A stretch of 8,326 nt of DNA from JADHMP01 sp964386915 (GTDB taxonomy: Bacteria; Bacteroidota; Bacteroidia; Flavobacteriales; Flavobacteriaceae). The stretch is from positions 1 to 8,326 of the forward strand of contig CAYLUQ010000027.1 of the NCBI GenBank assembly GCA_964386915.1, written 5' to 3'. The notes under the pieces were generated by a model that saw only the letters and a list, made by a program, of their open reading frames with translations, did not search any database and had not been told where the DNA came from. Position 1 is the stretch's first letter; every line of letters starts with the position of its first letter. Shown piece by piece: positions 7,439 through 8,326 of the stretch. Made by a program: the position numbers and the translations under genes.

Positions 7439-7522
7439 ATGTAGATTGAGATAAAGAAATTTTTAGTCAAGTAAAGTGTCTGTTGTCTAAATATTCCTTT
7501 ATTTTATTAGAAATTAAAAACT

Positions 7523-8308
7523 ATGAAAACTTATTTCTACTTACTCCTTTTAACATGTTCTATTGCATGGGCTCAAAACCCGCTTGACAGACTAGAGACC
7601 TCTCCCCGACACCATGAGTGGGTAACCGTTGATCAAGCAGCCCAAACTAAGGCCTTTTTGGTCTATCCTGAAGTTGCTGAAAAAAAAGCTGTTGTCTTGT
7701 TGATTCATGAAAATAGAGGACTCAATGATTGGGCTAGAAGTATGGCAGATCAAATAGCTGAAATGGGCTATATAGCTTTAGCCCCTGATTTTCTATCGGG
7801 AAAGGCTCCAAAGGGAGGGGGCACGGCTGCTTTTGAAAACGCTGATGATGCCCGAACTGCGATTTATGACTTAGCATCAGATCAAATTCGCCAAATACTA
7901 GAGAAATCCGTTGACTATGCAAAAAAAATCCCTGCTGCAAACGGCAAAGTGGTGGTGATTGGCTTTTGCTGGGGCGGTAGTCAATCCTTTCAGTTTGCTA
8001 CGCAAACTACTGCTATTGAAACGGCCATAGTGTGTTATGGAACTGGGCCCAAAAACAGTTCAGACTATAAAAATATTAGAGTTCCCGTGTATGGATTCTA
8101 TGGAGGAAATGACCAAAGAGTTAATGCTACTATAGCTATGAGTGAACAAGCCATGAAGCAAAATAATCAGACTTTTGAAACGGTCATTTATGAAGGTGCA
8201 GGCCACGGCTTTTTTAGAGCTGGTGAAGAAGAAAATGCTTCTGCAGCTAATAAAAAAGCACGAACAGAAGGAATCAAAAGACTCAAAGAGATTCTATCTG
8301 GCATTTAA
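7523..8308 (+). CDS. Exported dienelactone-hydrolase-family alpha/beta hydrolase, 261 aa
   Basis: The protein has an alpha/beta-hydrolase fold of the dienelactone hydrolase (carboxymethylenebutenolidase) type. Residues 1-17 are a signal peptide, with a likely cut after AWA before QNP, so it acts outside the cytoplasm. Strand-turn segments VVLLIHENRGLNDW (57-70) and GYIALAPDFLSGKAP (82-96) are typical; E63 and R65 match the family's active-site HE.RGL motif. The nucleophile elbow is GFCWGG (147-152) with C149, followed by D197 in YGGNDQRV and H228 in GAGHGFFR, completing a Cys-Asp-His triad. Length fits the family plus signal peptide. Its true substrate is probably some ester or lactone rather than dienelactone, because many genomic members are of unknown specificity. 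It is divergent from the GH78 gene and shares its intergenic region, which allows joint control. The ATG at 7523 is chosen because it begins the signal peptide. Confidence 0.9.
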   Translation: MKTYFYLLLLTCSIAWAQNPLDRLETSPRHHEWVTVDQAAQTKAFLVYPEVAEKKAVVLLIHENRGLNDWARSMADQIAEMGYIALAPDFLSGKAPKGGGTAAFENADDARTAIYDLASDQIRQILEKSVDYAKKIPAANGKVVVIGFCWGGSQSFQFATQTTAIETAIVCYGTGPKNSSDYKNIRVPVYGFYGGNDQRVNATIAMSEQAMKQNNQTFETVIYEGAGHGFFRAGEEENASAANKKARTEGIKRLKEILSGI

Positions 8309-8326
8309 GCGTGTCTAAAAAACTCT
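8309..8326. other. Short 3' tail of the window, nothing recognised
   Basis: Only 18 bases follow the TAA of the dienelactone-hydrolase gene. No hairpin, start codon or other element can be supported in them. Confidence 0.6.

Larger units (their letters stand above)
7279..7522. promoter_or_regulatory. Divergent intergenic region between the GH78 and dienelactone-hydrolase genes
   Basis: These 244 bases must carry promoters for both outward genes. I see no ORF with a credible product. Besides the two candidate promoters listed separately, it holds a small hairpin, TCAAG (7368-7372) and CTTGA (7379-7383) around a six-base loop. The minus-strand text around it (GGTTCAAGT) recalls a tRNA T-arm but does not fold as a tRNA. 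The 20 bases before the ATG at 7523 are A/T-rich, with no Shine-Dalgarno sequence, as is common in Bacteroidota. Confidence 0.5.

Noticed and set aside
7355..7440. A functional tRNA gene on the minus strand
   Set aside because: The T-stem has mismatches, no anticodon stem forms at the expected spacing, and CCA is missing; only a resemblance remains.
7734..7940. Minus-strand open frame of 68 codons
   Set aside because: It is antisense to the dienelactone-hydrolase gene across its conserved core and has no recognisable features.
1..8326. CRISPR array, insertion sequence or prophage element
   Set aside because: No regularly spaced repeats, transposase-like frame or terminal inverted repeats were seen; nearly all bases belong to four ordinary genes.

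Overview
The window most likely comes from a member of the Bacteroidota, probably an aerobic, free-living polysaccharide degrader. The evidence is AT-rich DNA, TAA stops on all three complete genes, A-rich leaders without clear Shine-Dalgarno sequences, short signal peptides ending in ..CQ or ..AQ, and best-recognised families (GH78 rhamnosidase, PSCyt/PSD cytochromes, DUF1552) that fit marine or soil Bacteroidota. A Verrucomicrobiota or related source cannot be excluded, because the cytochrome/DUF1552 pair is also abundant there.

Layout. Positions 1-4770 on the minus strand hold two genes in tight tandem. The first is a large membrane-anchored c-type cytochrome of the planctomycete-cytochrome type (4770 to 1156; PSCyt1, PSD3/DUF1587, PSD5/DUF1595, PSD4/DUF1592, PSCyt3/DUF1588, PSD2/DUF1585). 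One base after its stop begins a twin-arginine-exported DUF1552 protein (1154 to the window edge, cut at its C-terminus). A 138-base gap (4771-4908) follows, with a perfect 8-base tandem repeat and a perfect 13-base inverted repeat. Upstream on the same strand is a secreted GH78 alpha-L-rhamnosidase-like enzyme (7278 to 4909). A 244-base divergent intergenic region (7279-7522) separates it from a plus-strand exported dienelactone-hydrolase-family protein (7523-8308). The last 18 bases hold nothing recognisable.

How the genes may work together. All four products carry export signals or membrane anchors, so the window encodes envelope functions. GH78 enzymes release terminal L-rhamnose from plant or algal glycans or glycosides. 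The dienelactone hydrolase-like protein may cleave an ester or lactone. The cytochrome/DUF1552 pair has no established biochemical role, but its co-direction with a rhamnosidase suggests an extracytoplasmic redox step in glycan breakdown. That link is inference from gene order. The most interesting object is the 1204-residue cytochrome: a five-helix, histidine-bearing membrane domain fused to two separate CxxCH sites and beta-rich, possibly carbohydrate-binding, central domains.
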